Part shown: piece by piece, positions 1 through 8,672 of the stretch
Layout of the letters: every line of letters starts with the position of its first letter
Position numbering within the stretch: the stretch's first letter is position 1
NCBI RefSeq assembly: GCF_000184945.1
Contig: NZ_GL586311.1
Coordinates: 1,714,598-1,778,597 of the forward strand
DNA length: 64,000 bases
From: Segatella buccae ATCC 33574
Lineage (GTDB): Bacteria; Bacteroidota; Bacteroidia; Bacteroidales; Bacteroidaceae
Direction: 5' to 3'
Made by a program: the position numbers and the translations under genes
Notes under the pieces: generated by a model
The model's database searches: none
What the model saw: the letters and a program-made list of their open reading frames with translations, nothing else
What the model was told of the DNA's origin: nothing

Positions 1-75
1 GAGCGTTTCTTCGGGAGTCGGAATGTGGTGAAGCCTCGCACCAGTGACACCAAGCACCGGCTCGTGAAACACTAA
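1..75 (+). CDS. C-terminal end of an unidentified protein (cut by window edge)
   Basis: Frame 1 is open from the first base and ends in TAA at 73-75, giving 24 residues that finish in a basic tail (KHRLVKH). A good intrinsic terminator follows 31 bases later, which supports a real gene end. The fragment is too short and too low in motifs to name a family. Confidence 0.5.
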   Translation, partial: ERFFGSRNVVKPRTSDTKHRLVKH

Positions 76-105
76 AGACACTTTTTAAATCTCGTGACAA
101 TAAGC

Positions 106-143
106 AAAGCCGCACGTCTCAACTTTAGAGCGTGCGGCTTTTT
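106..143 (+). terminator. Intrinsic terminator after the partial gene
   Basis: Perfect 11-bp arms (AAAGCCGCACG at 106-116, CGTGCGGCTTT at 131-141) around a 14-nt loop run into a T-rich stretch. It ends the plus-strand gene that enters the window from the left. The rest of 144-269 shows nothing else I can support. Confidence 0.8.
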
Positions 144-269
144 GTTGTTATGACATCAGTTTGCTGTCATGCCATCATCTTTAGTGTCAGCCGTAAAGCG
201 TTGAGTGTCTTATGATTATAGGGATAGTGATAGCATGACGGCAAAATGGTGAAAAACAAATAACGTGTT

Positions 270-1205
270 TTATTTGTTGAATCCCCAAGCTTTCATCACA
301 TTTTCCGTCGCCAGACCTTCCACTCTGTTCTCTATGTCGTCGGGCAGATTGCAGAAGAAGTCAAGGCCTGTGAGCTGCTCCAGTTTGTCGATATTGACCA
401 CGTAGTTGGCCAGATTGTCGCGGCTGTGGTCTTCATCAAGATGCTCCACCCAAAAACCTATGGCCTTATAGCCCAATTTGTTTTTGGCCAGTAAGGCCAT
501 GAAGAAGTATCGGGGCACGATAAAGCCGCTTCTGGTGCGGGTCAATATCTGGTCGTTTCGGTCTATGGTGCCCCCCTTGCAAATGTAAAGGGTGTCGGTT
601 TTGCTATCGGCAGCCAACGTGCGCACTCGTGCTTCCAACTTCTGCCACACTCCTTCGTTAAGGTTTGATACCTGCGGCATCATGTTAGTCATGTAGAAGG
701 TCTGTTCATTGGCGTCTTTCGAATAGACACGGTCTTCCGATGCGCAGATATGCCCGCGTTGAAAATAGGAGTTGGTGACCGGATGATGGCTTCCACTGAA
801 CTCACCCCGCACCGAGGGCTGCTCGTTAGCCGGCACTTTAGGATCACGCTGAAACGGGTCTCCTCCCCACTGAGTGCTTCCCCAGTTTTTGCGCGCCCAA
901 TTCTTGGCCCTGTTGCCGGCATAGATTTGGAAGCAAGTCCAGCGTTGTGCGCGTTTGGTGTGATCCCATTCAAGAGCGTAGGTCATGCCGTATGCAGAGG
1001 TTGAGTGTACAATCACCTCGCTTGTTCCGCCTTTCACTTTGGGAAATTCGAGTCGTAACACTTCTTGCGGAACACCTACTGTGACCATATTTTTATTGTT
1101 GTTGGCAGTGTCTCCGCCGTTTCCGGTGTTGTCGTCTCCTCCGCAGGCATAAATACTGATGAGCAACGCTGCGATGGCGATAAAGAAAAGTCTGGTTTGT
1201 TTCAT
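270..1205 (-). CDS. DNA/RNA non-specific endonuclease (NUC1 family) lipoprotein
   Basis: 311 aa. A lipoprotein signal peptide with lipobox Cys at residue 21 (IYACGG) is followed by a short Asn/Gly-rich linker, so the enzyme should sit in the cell envelope, probably on the surface. The NUC1 beta-beta-alpha-metal core is visible: RGH with the general-base His at 152, and downstream TNMMPQ...NLNEGVWQKLE, where Asn183 would be the magnesium ligand. The family motif is usually DRGH; here the first position is Gln (QRGH), while His and Asn are kept. The family cleaves both DNA and RNA without sequence preference. It lies on the same strand as the TonB receptor/lipoprotein group at 1674-6836 but is separated from it by rpmE2. 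Family assignment is firm; location and role in nutrient scavenging are inferred. Confidence 0.88.
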   Translation of the reverse strand: MKQTRLFFIAIAALLISIYACGGDDNTGNGGDTANNNKNMVTVGVPQEVLRLEFPKVKGGTSEVIVHSTSAYGMTYALEWDHTKRAQRWTCFQIYAGNRAKNWARKNWGSTQWGGDPFQRDPKVPANEQPSVRGEFSGSHHPVTNSYFQRGHICASEDRVYSKDANEQTFYMTNMMPQVSNLNEGVWQKLEARVRTLAADSKTDTLYICKGGTIDRNDQILTRTRSGFIVPRYFFMALLAKNKLGYKAIGFWVEHLDEDHSRDNLANYVVNIDKLEQLTGLDFFCNLPDDIENRVEGLATENVMKAWGFNK

Positions 1206-1308
1206 TTTGCTATGGATAAAAACAAAGAAGTGCGACCGACCGTATATGCAACTACGCCCGAACGCACTTCTAAAATGGGGATATATACTTGATGAAAAGG
1301 ATATATGC

Positions 1309-1560
1309 TTACTTCTTCAACTTACCGTAGCGGTTCATGAAGCGGTCAACACGACCGGCCGTATCAACGAGCTTGCTCTTACCGGTGTAGAACGGGTGGG
1401 AAGTGCTGGAGATTTCTATCTTGAGCACAGGGTAAGTTTCGCCTTCAAATTCTACTGTCTCTGTGGTCTTGCATGTAGACTTTGAGAGGAACATATCGCC
1501 GTTGGACATATCCTTGAATACGACGGGACGATAGTTTTCGGGATGAATACCTTTTTTCAT
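1309..1560 (-). CDS. rpmE2: 50S ribosomal protein L31, type B
   Basis: 83 aa, the expected length for the long type B L31. It starts [15 protein letters not shown], carries the SNGD and the [11 protein letters not shown] motif, and ends [14 protein letters not shown]. The zinc-binding cysteines of type A L31 are absent (the single Cys near residue 30 is not a CxxC), so this is the zinc-independent form. The ATG at 1558-1560 is preceded by a canonical Bacteroidota promoter embedded in a palindrome. It is probably a single-gene unit, because a hairpin separates it from the lipoprotein gene upstream. Confidence 0.97.
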   Translation of the reverse strand: MKKGIHPENYRPVVFKDMSNGDMFLSKSTCKTTETVEFEGETYPVLKIEISSTSHPFYTGKSKLVDTAGRVDRFMNRYGKLKK

Positions 1561-1604
1561 TTTGATCTAAATATTATTGTTATTAACTTCTTGTCACAAC
1601 GTAA

Positions 1605-1643
1605 CAGGGTGCAAAATTACAAAGAATTTTGCACCCTGCCAAA
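1605..1643 (-). promoter_or_regulatory. rpmE2 promoter lying inside a 14-bp perfect palindrome
   Basis: On the minus strand there is a -33 TTTG (1640-1643), a 20-nt spacer, and a -7 TAATTTTG (1612-1619), a full match to the Bacteroidota primary-sigma consensus. The same bases form an inverted repeat (CAGGGTGCAAAATT at 1605-1618, complement at 1625-1638, 6-nt loop). The palindrome could be the terminator of the lipoprotein operon, an operator, or both. A 40-50 nt leader is expected before the rpmE2 start. Confidence 0.75.
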
Positions 1644-1673
1644 TTATTGGGGATATTTTCTTGGTATCATCCT

Positions 1674-3026
1674 TTATTTATAGGTGATGATGATGCTCTT
1701 TACACGGAGCTGGATGCCACCCTTTGACTCTGTAAAGTCGTTGTTGATGACCACAGTTTTCCCGTTCAAGCCATTGAAGCTGATCTGGGTGTCGCTATCT
1801 TTGGTGATGGGAAACTTATTGGCTCCCACTTGTGCAAAGGCTTCATTGTTGCCATTGTATTTTGTGGTAACACCATCCTTAGTGTAAGGATCAGATGTCA
1901 TGATGACTATTTTGGCAATCTCCTTGGTGGCTGTCACGGTCAGTGTGTTTTGAGCGTACATGCGGACAGAAGCGTAGGTGCCATCGTAGTAAGCCGGTGC
2001 AGACTTGCCACTTCCTTGTGCAAACTCCAGTTTCGTCCCGTCTGTGCTGGTGAAGACTGTCAGCGGTTGGCCTTTGGTGAAGCCCATGCCTGTAGCATCT
2101 ATAGTGATGGTCTTCTCTCCGGTTTGCGGTGTTTCTGGGGTTGTAGATCCGCCGTCGATAGAGATGATCTTGCTGCCTTGGGCCACTTGGGGGGTGTTGC
2201 CTTTGTAGTTGACGAGTGTACCGAGGATGACTACTTTCTGACCCACCTTAATCTGGTCGGCAGAGGTGAACTTGGCACCATCCAGATACAGACCGCGGAA
2301 TACGGAGAACTGGCCGGCTTCTTTGCCGTCGTCTGAAATGGCGTAGGTGGCATTGCCATACTGGGTATTTACATCCTTCACTGAAGAAACGATACCTGTA
2401 ATGTACACATTCTCCACCTTTCCACTTTCATCAAGGGCTTTTGCGGCCTTTGCAGCTGCAGCCGCATTGAACGGAGAGGCCTGTGTGCCATCGCCCTTCG
2501 GCGTACCGGTCTCGCCACCGGTGTTGCCGCCTTCTTCAGTCTTGCCGTTGAGCGAGTAAAGATAGGTGGCACCCTTGCCGACTGTCTCAGGCTTATTGCC
2601 GTTGTAGTTGACAAACGGGCCGTAAACGACTACCTCATCGCCAACCTTGATTTGCTCTTGTGAAGTAAACTTCTTGTTGCCCAAATAGAGGCTTTGGAAG
2701 ATATAGAGCTGGTTGGTGGCAGTGCCGTCGTCGGAGATGTAATAGGTAGCATTGCCGTAGGTTGCTGTCTCCACACTGCTGATGGATGCAATCTTGCCTT
2801 TCACATACATCGGCTCTGTATTGACATTGGCAGCCTGTGCCTTGATTTTCCCTAAAGCAGCAGCCACATTGTATGGGTCTTCCTTTGTGCCCGAACCCTT
2901 GGCCTCGGGTAACGGCTTCACATCTTCTTTCTGCGGCAAGTTGTAAGGCATAGGTACATCTTCACAGCTTGTGAATGTCATGGCTGTCATAGCCAGTGCC
3001 ACCATTGAATAAATAAGCTTTTTCAT
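1674..3026 (-). CDS. Lipoprotein with two OB-like (DUF6359-type) domains and a C-terminal beta domain
   Basis: 450 aa. Signal peptide with lipobox Cys at about residue 21 (FTSCED). Two copies of a ~100-residue module follow, at roughly residues 45-165 and 175-295. Each opens with a GxGTxxxPxNxAAA header, then YVKGKI or YITGIV, YGNATYYISDDG, a QIKVGDEVVVYG strand and a closing YSLNG or IISIDG. The pattern resembles OB-fold domains attached to extracellular nucleases (YhcR type). The last ~150 residues form a separate beta-rich domain that ends VKSIIITYK. It is the third gene of a minus-strand operon (receptor, DUF5689 lipoprotein, this gene). Binding of nucleic acid or a related ligand at the cell surface is inferred from fold and context, not shown by motifs. 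Confidence 0.7.
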   Translation of the reverse strand: MKKLIYSMVALAMTAMTFTSCEDVPMPYNLPQKEDVKPLPEAKGSGTKEDPYNVAAALGKIKAQAANVNTEPMYVKGKIASISSVETATYGNATYYISDDGTATNQLYIFQSLYLGNKKFTSQEQIKVGDEVVVYGPFVNYNGNKPETVGKGATYLYSLNGKTEEGGNTGGETGTPKGDGTQASPFNAAAAAKAAKALDESGKVENVYITGIVSSVKDVNTQYGNATYAISDDGKEAGQFSVFRGLYLDGAKFTSADQIKVGQKVVILGTLVNYKGNTPQVAQGSKIISIDGGSTTPETPQTGEKTITIDATGMGFTKGQPLTVFTSTDGTKLEFAQGSGKSAPAYYDGTYASVRMYAQNTLTVTATKEIAKIVIMTSDPYTKDGVTTKYNGNNEAFAQVGANKFPITKDSDTQISFNGLNGKTVVINNDFTESKGGIQLRVKSIIITYK

Positions 3027-3080
3027 GTTTATTTCGATTTTTATTTTTGTTTCTGAATGTGTTAGTTGTTTGACGGACCA

Positions 3081-4277
3081 TCATTTGATGGAAATAATCT
3101 TGTTGCCTTGTTCCACTTCCGGTGTCGTGTTATAGAGCTTCAGTTTGCCTACGATGGTCACTTTCTGCCCCACCTTGATTTGGTCTTCTGCCGTAAAGTC
3201 GGCTCCATTGAGATATTTCCCACGGAACACCATGAGCTGCTTGTCTGTCTTTCCATCGTCTGACAGGTAGTAGTCGGCATTTTTGTATTGAAGGGATATG
3301 CTCTTGATATCGGAGATAATACCTGTGATGTAGACTTCCTCGGTGGGATTGTGGGCCCCTTTGGCTATCAGACTCAGAGCTCTGGCTATATCGTAGGGAG
3401 ACTCGATGGTGCCTTCACCAGTGCCGTCGATACCTTGATACTTGTTAGCGGTCTGCACATCGTCGGCCGAGAGCAGGGTGATCTGCCAAGTGTTGTTGTA
3501 ACGGGTGAAGATGCCGGTGATGTTCTGCTTGCCCGAGGGCAGTTTGGCATTGGCAAAGTCGGCAAATGTACTTGTGCGCACAACGATGTTTCTGGAGTTG
3601 TATTCATTCAGTGCACGGTTGACACTGCCACCCTGTACTGTGGCACTTCCATCTTTGGGGGCATAGACATTCTTGCCATTGGCATCCTGGAACGATACGT
3701 TCTTGATGGTCATCAGCCGGCCGGCATGTTTGGCTATATAGTCGGCATCTGACATTTTGGTCACATCAAACTCTTCTCCGAGCGTCTCCTTATAGTTCAA
3801 GTCGATGTTGCCGACTTTTCCGTAGAGTGTGGACCATGTGAAGCGGTCTATTTTGCCCACCGACCCCTCGAAGAGCGTACCGAGCTGTGCCTGCTTGCCG
3901 TAGCCACCGATATAGAGTCCCTTGAGGTTGAGGAGAATCTGCTGACCTACGGGCAAATCGCCGTAGAGACCACCCTTACCGATGCGTACGAGTATACCGC
4001 CTGTCTTGTCCTGCAAGGATATCTGGTTGTAGAAATTGCCTTGTGCATCGTTGCCGGTGACAGTGGCGAGTATCTGTATGTCTTCGGTGATTTCCTTGTA
4101 GCTGTTACCATTGATGGCTGTGCTATATTCCTTGATTGTTTTCAGCGAGTCGATGGAGATAACATTGGTTTGCTTGATCTCCGGCTGCTTGCTTGCCGGT
4201 TCGGCATAGTCGCTACCCATGCAGGAAGCGAAGAGCACGCCGGTCATGGCCATGATGATATATTTAATCTTCTTCAT
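3081..4277 (-). CDS. DUF5689-type lipoprotein with C-terminal OB-like domain
   Basis: 398 aa. Lipoprotein signal with Cys near residue 19 (LFASCMGSD). Residues ~40-275 match the DUF5689 pattern (ISIDSLKTIKEY, ILATVTGNDAQGNFYNQISLQDKTGGILVRIG, ITGIFTRYNNTWQITL), a domain found in Bacteroidota lipoproteins next to TonB receptors. Residues ~285-398 carry a third copy of the OB-like module found twice in the neighbour at 1674 (YITGIISDIKS, SDDGKT, QIKVGQKVTIVG, KIISIK). The gene starts 12 bases after the receptor stop, so the two are one transcript. A SusD-like surface partner role for the receptor is inferred. Confidence 0.75.
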   Translation of the reverse strand: MKKIKYIIMAMTGVLFASCMGSDYAEPASKQPEIKQTNVISIDSLKTIKEYSTAINGNSYKEITEDIQILATVTGNDAQGNFYNQISLQDKTGGILVRIGKGGLYGDLPVGQQILLNLKGLYIGGYGKQAQLGTLFEGSVGKIDRFTWSTLYGKVGNIDLNYKETLGEEFDVTKMSDADYIAKHAGRLMTIKNVSFQDANGKNVYAPKDGSATVQGGSVNRALNEYNSRNIVVRTSTFADFANAKLPSGKQNITGIFTRYNNTWQITLLSADDVQTANKYQGIDGTGEGTIESPYDIARALSLIAKGAHNPTEEVYITGIISDIKSISLQYKNADYYLSDDGKTDKQLMVFRGKYLNGADFTAEDQIKVGQKVTIVGKLKLYNTTPEVEQGNKIISIK

Positions 4278-4289
4278 GAGTGCAATGAA

Positions 4290-6836
4290 TTAAAATCTGT
4301 AAGATACCTGGAACATACCGTTGGTACCGAATATGTAATACTTCTTAGGATTCTTGGAGAACTTGTAGGTGCGCTCCTTGTTGCGTTCACCGGCATCGGT
4401 GAAGGAAGCGTCAAGACGGCTTTGCTCATAGCCACCATTTACAATCGTCTGGTTGTTGAGAATGTTGGTCACCATGAGGTTGAAGTTGAGCTGTCCGTGC
4501 TTCAGGCGCACGCTCTTGCCGATGCTGCCGTCCAACATCCAACCACCGTGGCCCTTAGCCTGTCCGGGCACGACATAGTTGCCTTCGTTGTCGACATTGC
4601 CGTTGGCTCTCAGCACTTTGCCGTAGCGATAGATCGGCGAGTAGGAGAGGTAGATGCGGTCGTAGTAGTTGGCATTGAGGCTGGCAAACCAACCACCCTG
4701 GTGGAAGTCCAGACCGATGCTTCCTGCTGTGAGCGGAGTGCTGGCCTCACGCATGTTCTTATTATATACGATGTCCTGCTTCATCACAGCTGAAGTGGAA
4801 TTCATGTAAGTCACCTGAGCGTTGTTGATGTTGCGTGCATCGCCCCATGTGCCGATGGTCTGGAGGTTGAGGAAGGAGGTCAGCTTGAAGTCAAGTCCGG
4901 CTTCCACACCATAATACTTCTTCTTGATGCCCGTCATGCTCACGTAGGTGAACGAGTTGTCGTAGTCGGAGAAGTAGTTCTGCCACTCGGTCACGTGGTC
5001 GAGGTAGCTGAAGTAGGCACTTACGTTGGCATGGAGCCATGAGGTTTGATACTGATAGCTGAAATCGCTGCTGAACACATGCTCATCACCCAGATTAAGC
5101 ACATAGTCGTTGTTCACTTCCGGGGAGATGAAGGCCGTAGAAGCCATAGGTGGCCGCCACTCGTAGCCGGCACCAATCTTAAACACATGGCCATGGCCTG
5201 CATTGAGTGTGGCACTACCTTTCGCGCCTCCCTCGCCGAAACGAGCCCTGCCGCTCTTGCCGTAGGAGTTGTCGGCAAACATACCATTGCGCATGTAGCC
5301 CTTGCGACGCATCTGTGTCTCTCCCAGTTTGCCGGCCATCATCAGCTGCCAGCGGCCTACATTGGCCGCGTAGTTGGCCCAAAGCAATCCTTTCTGCACA
5401 AGGAGGTCATAGTCGTAGCCGAACTTGTCTCCCTCGTAGACGAGTTTGCCCAAGCCGTTGGGGCCTGCGGTGTTGAGGTCATACTGTATGTAGGGATTGT
5501 CAGCGGCATAGTTCCCCAGTGCGTAGGTGTTGATGTTATGGAACGATTTGGCACCGAGCATGTCCTCCATCGTCTGGTAATGCCGACCTATGTTTTGTGC
5601 GAGCACCAAACCGCCGTTGAGCCTTGAATCTTTAGTGAGCTGAGTGGTCAGCGTAGATGCAAGGTTGAACATCAAGTTGTCGTTGTGCTTGGCCTGCACA
5701 TAGTAGAGTGCGTCACCGCCAAGGATAGCATTCTGCCGGTTGGCCTCGTAGAGGTTGTCCCAGTTGATTTGTCGGTTGGCCTTGCTGGCGGTCCAGTAAT
5801 TGTAGGCCGTCTGCCACAAGGCGATGCCCGATGCCGATGCTGATGTTCCCCACACGTCGACAAAGCTGCTTGGCATAGACTTCCAATAGTCAGGTTGCGG
5901 ATTTTCGGAATTGTTGTAGTTGAGTCTGGTGCTCTTGTACATGCTGTATTTTCCGAAGACCGTGGTGGTCAACTTCATGTCGTCGTTGATGTCCCAGTCC
6001 CATGTGAACAGGGCCGACGGAGCGAAGTCGTTGACTACGCGCGAATTGCGCTTGTGTCCGTTCTGGTAGCCCCAGTAGGGGTTGTACTGATAGTCGTTGG
6101 CCAGCCAATAGGCTTCATCGGTCGATGCGCCCTGTGTGGAACGCTCCGTGGGGTTGCCCCATGTGCTAAAAGCCAGACTGTGGCCGTTGTTCCATTTCTT
6201 CTGCACACCGAAATAGTAAGACAGCGCATTGTAGAAAGTGCCCTCCACATATCCGTGGTTGGCCCAGCGGTAGGTGAGTCCGGCAGCCACCGCCCAACCC
6301 TTGCTGTTGAAGCCCGAGGCGTATGTGTACATGCCGCGCAGAGTATAGTTGCGGTTGGCAGCACCTACCGAGACGTAATGGCCGGCCCCCATGCTTCCTG
6401 CACGCAGATCGTAGTTGTTGCTTCCGGCCATGCCGGGCATTGAGAAATTGTTGCTCTCAAAGGGAAGCGCAAAATCTACGTTGCGGGTAAATCTGTTCAG
6501 ACCGCCAATGCCGGAATAGCGGAACTGTCCGGTCTCCATATCGTTCATCGGGGCTCCATTGATGTAGATGTCGTTATACTTCTGGTTGAAGGCACGATAG
6601 CGGAACCGTACCGGCGAGAAGAGATAGCCCACCTCCGACGCATACACATTGCTGTTGGAGTTCAGTATGGTGACGTTTTGCGACATGTTGTCGTCTTCGC
6701 CCAACTGTGCTTCAGTGAATGTGAAGGCATTCTCGTCCATGTTTTTGGCCACCTTTTGCTCGACATTGTTGGTTTGAGCAAGGGCCAAAGGAGCATAGCA
6801 GAGAGCGATCACTGCAATTTTTACCTTGTTTTGCAT
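4290..6836 (-). CDS. TonB-dependent outer-membrane receptor
   Basis: 848 aa. N-terminal signal peptide (hydrophobic run ending PLALAQ), then a plug region (VRFRYRAFNQKYNDIYINGAPMNDMETGQ; GGLNRFTRN) and a long beta-barrel rich in Tyr/Asn/Gly ending in aromatic FQVSYRF, typical of the last barrel strand. The N-terminal carboxypeptidase-regulatory domain common in SusC proteins is missing, so this is a short receptor. It heads an operon with two OB-domain lipoproteins and stands divergent from a secreted nuclease at 7040, pointing to an oligonucleotide or nucleotide-derived substrate. The 203-bp divergent gap holds both promoters, but I see no clean consensus -33/-7 pair there. Confidence 0.85.
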   Translation of the reverse strand: MQNKVKIAVIALCYAPLALAQTNNVEQKVAKNMDENAFTFTEAQLGEDDNMSQNVTILNSNSNVYASEVGYLFSPVRFRYRAFNQKYNDIYINGAPMNDMETGQFRYSGIGGLNRFTRNVDFALPFESNNFSMPGMAGSNNYDLRAGSMGAGHYVSVGAANRNYTLRGMYTYASGFNSKGWAVAAGLTYRWANHGYVEGTFYNALSYYFGVQKKWNNGHSLAFSTWGNPTERSTQGASTDEAYWLANDYQYNPYWGYQNGHKRNSRVVNDFAPSALFTWDWDINDDMKLTTTVFGKYSMYKSTRLNYNNSENPQPDYWKSMPSSFVDVWGTSASASGIALWQTAYNYWTASKANRQINWDNLYEANRQNAILGGDALYYVQAKHNDNLMFNLASTLTTQLTKDSRLNGGLVLAQNIGRHYQTMEDMLGAKSFHNINTYALGNYAADNPYIQYDLNTAGPNGLGKLVYEGDKFGYDYDLLVQKGLLWANYAANVGRWQLMMAGKLGETQMRRKGYMRNGMFADNSYGKSGRARFGEGGAKGSATLNAGHGHVFKIGAGYEWRPPMASTAFISPEVNNDYVLNLGDEHVFSSDFSYQYQTSWLHANVSAYFSYLDHVTEWQNYFSDYDNSFTYVSMTGIKKKYYGVEAGLDFKLTSFLNLQTIGTWGDARNINNAQVTYMNSTSAVMKQDIVYNKNMREASTPLTAGSIGLDFHQGGWFASLNANYYDRIYLSYSPIYRYGKVLRANGNVDNEGNYVVPGQAKGHGGWMLDGSIGKSVRLKHGQLNFNLMVTNILNNQTIVNGGYEQSRLDASFTDAGERNKERTYKFSKNPKKYYIFGTNGMFQVSYRF

Positions 6837-7039
6837 AGTTCGATGTTTAATTAATTTTTCACTTTCAGTGCAAAGTAACGAAATATATTTTGAAAAGGAA
6901 AGTTTTTTTGATTAAATTTTCGTGAAATTTGCGATTTATTCAGATTAAATAGCGATATTTGCAGAATGTTTCCCTACTTTTTTGGATGGCAGGGGGCGTG
7001 GACGAGAAAACAATTAGTTGATAACTATAAATTTTTGAT

Positions 7040-8092
7040 ATGAAAAAACCTTTATTGCTCATTGCTGCTTGTCTATTGATAAGCATGTCGGTTTCAGCCC
7101 AAAAGAAGTATTCGGGCTATGCCGTTGGATTCTACAACCAGGAAAATCTTTTTGACACATGCCATGATGCCGGTAAGAACGACTATGATTTTTTGCCTAA
7201 TGGCAGCTACCATTGGGATGCCATGCGTTACACCAACAAACTGAAGAACATGGCCCGGGCGCTTGCCGATATGGGCACGGACAAAGAGCCGTTGCGCAAC
7301 ACGGGATGTGCCGTTATCGGACTGAGCGAGGTGGAGAACAGTCGTGCGCTTGATGACCTTGTGGCCCAGCCTCAGTTACGCGCGCGTGGATATAAATATG
7401 TACACGTAGAGGGGCCCGACCGCCGAGGCGTGGACTGCGCCTTACTCTACAATCCTGCCCTTTTCACCGTGGAGACCGTGAAACTGGTGCCCTACGTGCA
7501 GGAACTCGCGAAAGACAGTGCCTACAAGACCCGCGGCTTCCTCACCGTGACCGGGCGTATGGCCGATGAACATGTGGCCTTCATCGTGTGCCACTGGCCC
7601 AGCCGTTTCAGCGGTCCGTTCTATCGGGAGAGTGCCGGCCGCCAGACCCGGGTGGTGAAAGATTCGCTGCTGCGTCTTGACAGCGAATGCAAGATATTCG
7701 TCATGGGCGACATGAATGACGACCCTGTGAACAAGAGTATGACCGAGGCCCTGGGAGCCAAGGCCGAGATAAGCGAAGTGGGAGAGGGCGAAATGTACAA
7801 CCCGTGGTATAACCTGTTGGCCAAGCAGGGCATAGGTACCTTGAGCTATCGGGGTTCGTGGAACCTTTTCGACCAGATTGTGATGACTCCCAATCTGCTC
7901 AATCCTAAAGGCAGCAAAGACTTCTCGACCCTCAAGTTCTGGCAAAACCAAATCGTGCGCCGTGACTATCTGCTCCAGCAGGAGGGCCCCTACAAGGGCA
8001 GTCCCAAGCGCACCACGGCCGGCGGTGTGTGGCTCAACGGCTACAGCGACCATCTGCCCGTGGTGGTCTATCTGTTGAAGGAGCAGAAGTAA
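7040..8092 (+). CDS. Secreted endonuclease/exonuclease/phosphatase (EEP) family nuclease
   Basis: 350 aa. Sec signal peptide with likely cleavage after SVSA (residue ~20), so the protein is exported. The EEP catalytic signatures are present in order: FYNQENLFD (~31-39), GLSEVEN (~95-101, metal-binding Glu), HWPSR (~184), GDMNDDP (~222-228) and SDHLPVVV near 335 (catalytic Asp-His). The closest functional type is the large extracellular DNase/EEP hydrolases of Bacteroidota. It is transcribed divergently from the TonB receptor operon and its stop overlaps the next start (TAATG). Substrate (DNA, RNA or phosphodiester lipid) is not decided by sequence; the neighbours favour nucleic acid. Confidence 0.85.
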   Translation: MKKPLLLIAACLLISMSVSAQKKYSGYAVGFYNQENLFDTCHDAGKNDYDFLPNGSYHWDAMRYTNKLKNMARALADMGTDKEPLRNTGCAVIGLSEVENSRALDDLVAQPQLRARGYKYVHVEGPDRRGVDCALLYNPALFTVETVKLVPYVQELAKDSAYKTRGFLTVTGRMADEHVAFIVCHWPSRFSGPFYRESAGRQTRVVKDSLLRLDSECKIFVMGDMNDDPVNKSMTEALGAKAEISEVGEGEMYNPWYNLLAKQGIGTLSYRGSWNLFDQIVMTPNLLNPKGSKDFSTLKFWQNQIVRRDYLLQQEGPYKGSPKRTTAGGVWLNGYSDHLPVVVYLLKEQK

Positions 8093-8667
8093 TGGAGATA
8101 GAGACGCATCCTTTCGAGCCGTGGTTGCCTGCCAATGCGCGTCTGCTCATGCTGGGCACGTTTCCGCCGGCTCCCCACCGCTGGTGTATGCCATGGTATT
8201 ACCCCAACTTTCAGAACGATATGTGGCGCATTTTCGGCATCTGCTTCTTCGGCGACAAGCTCCATTTTGTGGACGAAGCGCACAAGACCTATCGGCTGGA
8301 GGCACTCAAGGCCTTTCTGAAAGAGAAGGGAGTGGCCATCTTTGACACGGCACTGCGCATTAGGCGCACTAAAAACAACGCCTCCGACAAAGACCTCGAT
8401 ATCGTGGAGCCGGCCGATCTTGACGGCATGTTGCGCTGTTTGCCTCAATGCCGGGCCGTATTGGCTGCCGGGCAGTTGGCCACCAAGGTGTTTACCGACC
8501 ACTACGGCATCAAGGCCAAAGGCCTCAAGATGGGCGGCTATGTGGAGTTCGGCTTCGAAGGGCGCACACTGCGTCTCTACCGTCTGCCCAGCAGCAGCCG
8601 TGCCTATCCTATGGCTGTGGAGAAAAAGGCGGAATATTACCATCGCATGTTTGAAGACATACTTTAG
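8092..8667 (+). CDS. Uracil-DNA glycosylase superfamily protein
   Basis: 191 aa from the ATG at 8092, which shares one base with the upstream TAA; a longer frame start at 8029 lies inside the nuclease gene and is unlikely. LMLGTFPPAP near residue 18 matches the UDG-superfamily motif A region, followed by WYYPNFQNDMWRIFG as in Mug/TDG-like and hypoxanthine-glycosylase-type members. LPSSSRAYPMAVEKK near the C terminus fits the motif B loop. These enzymes excise damaged or mispaired bases, so it is probably a cytoplasmic DNA repair protein. Translational coupling to a secreted nuclease is odd, but may only reflect a compact operon. The exact substrate is unknown. Confidence 0.75.
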   Translation: MEIETHPFEPWLPANARLLMLGTFPPAPHRWCMPWYYPNFQNDMWRIFGICFFGDKLHFVDEAHKTYRLEALKAFLKEKGVAIFDTALRIRRTKNNASDKDLDIVEPADLDGMLRCLPQCRAVLAAGQLATKVFTDHYGIKAKGLKMGGYVEFGFEGRTLRLYRLPSSSRAYPMAVEKKAEYYHRMFEDIL

Positions 8668-8672
8668 CCATC

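Noticed and set aside
4041..6443. Long plus-strand frames opposite the TonB receptor and DUF5689 genes
   Set aside because: Shadow frames; their protein sequences lack motifs while the minus-strand products have signal peptides and recognisable domains.
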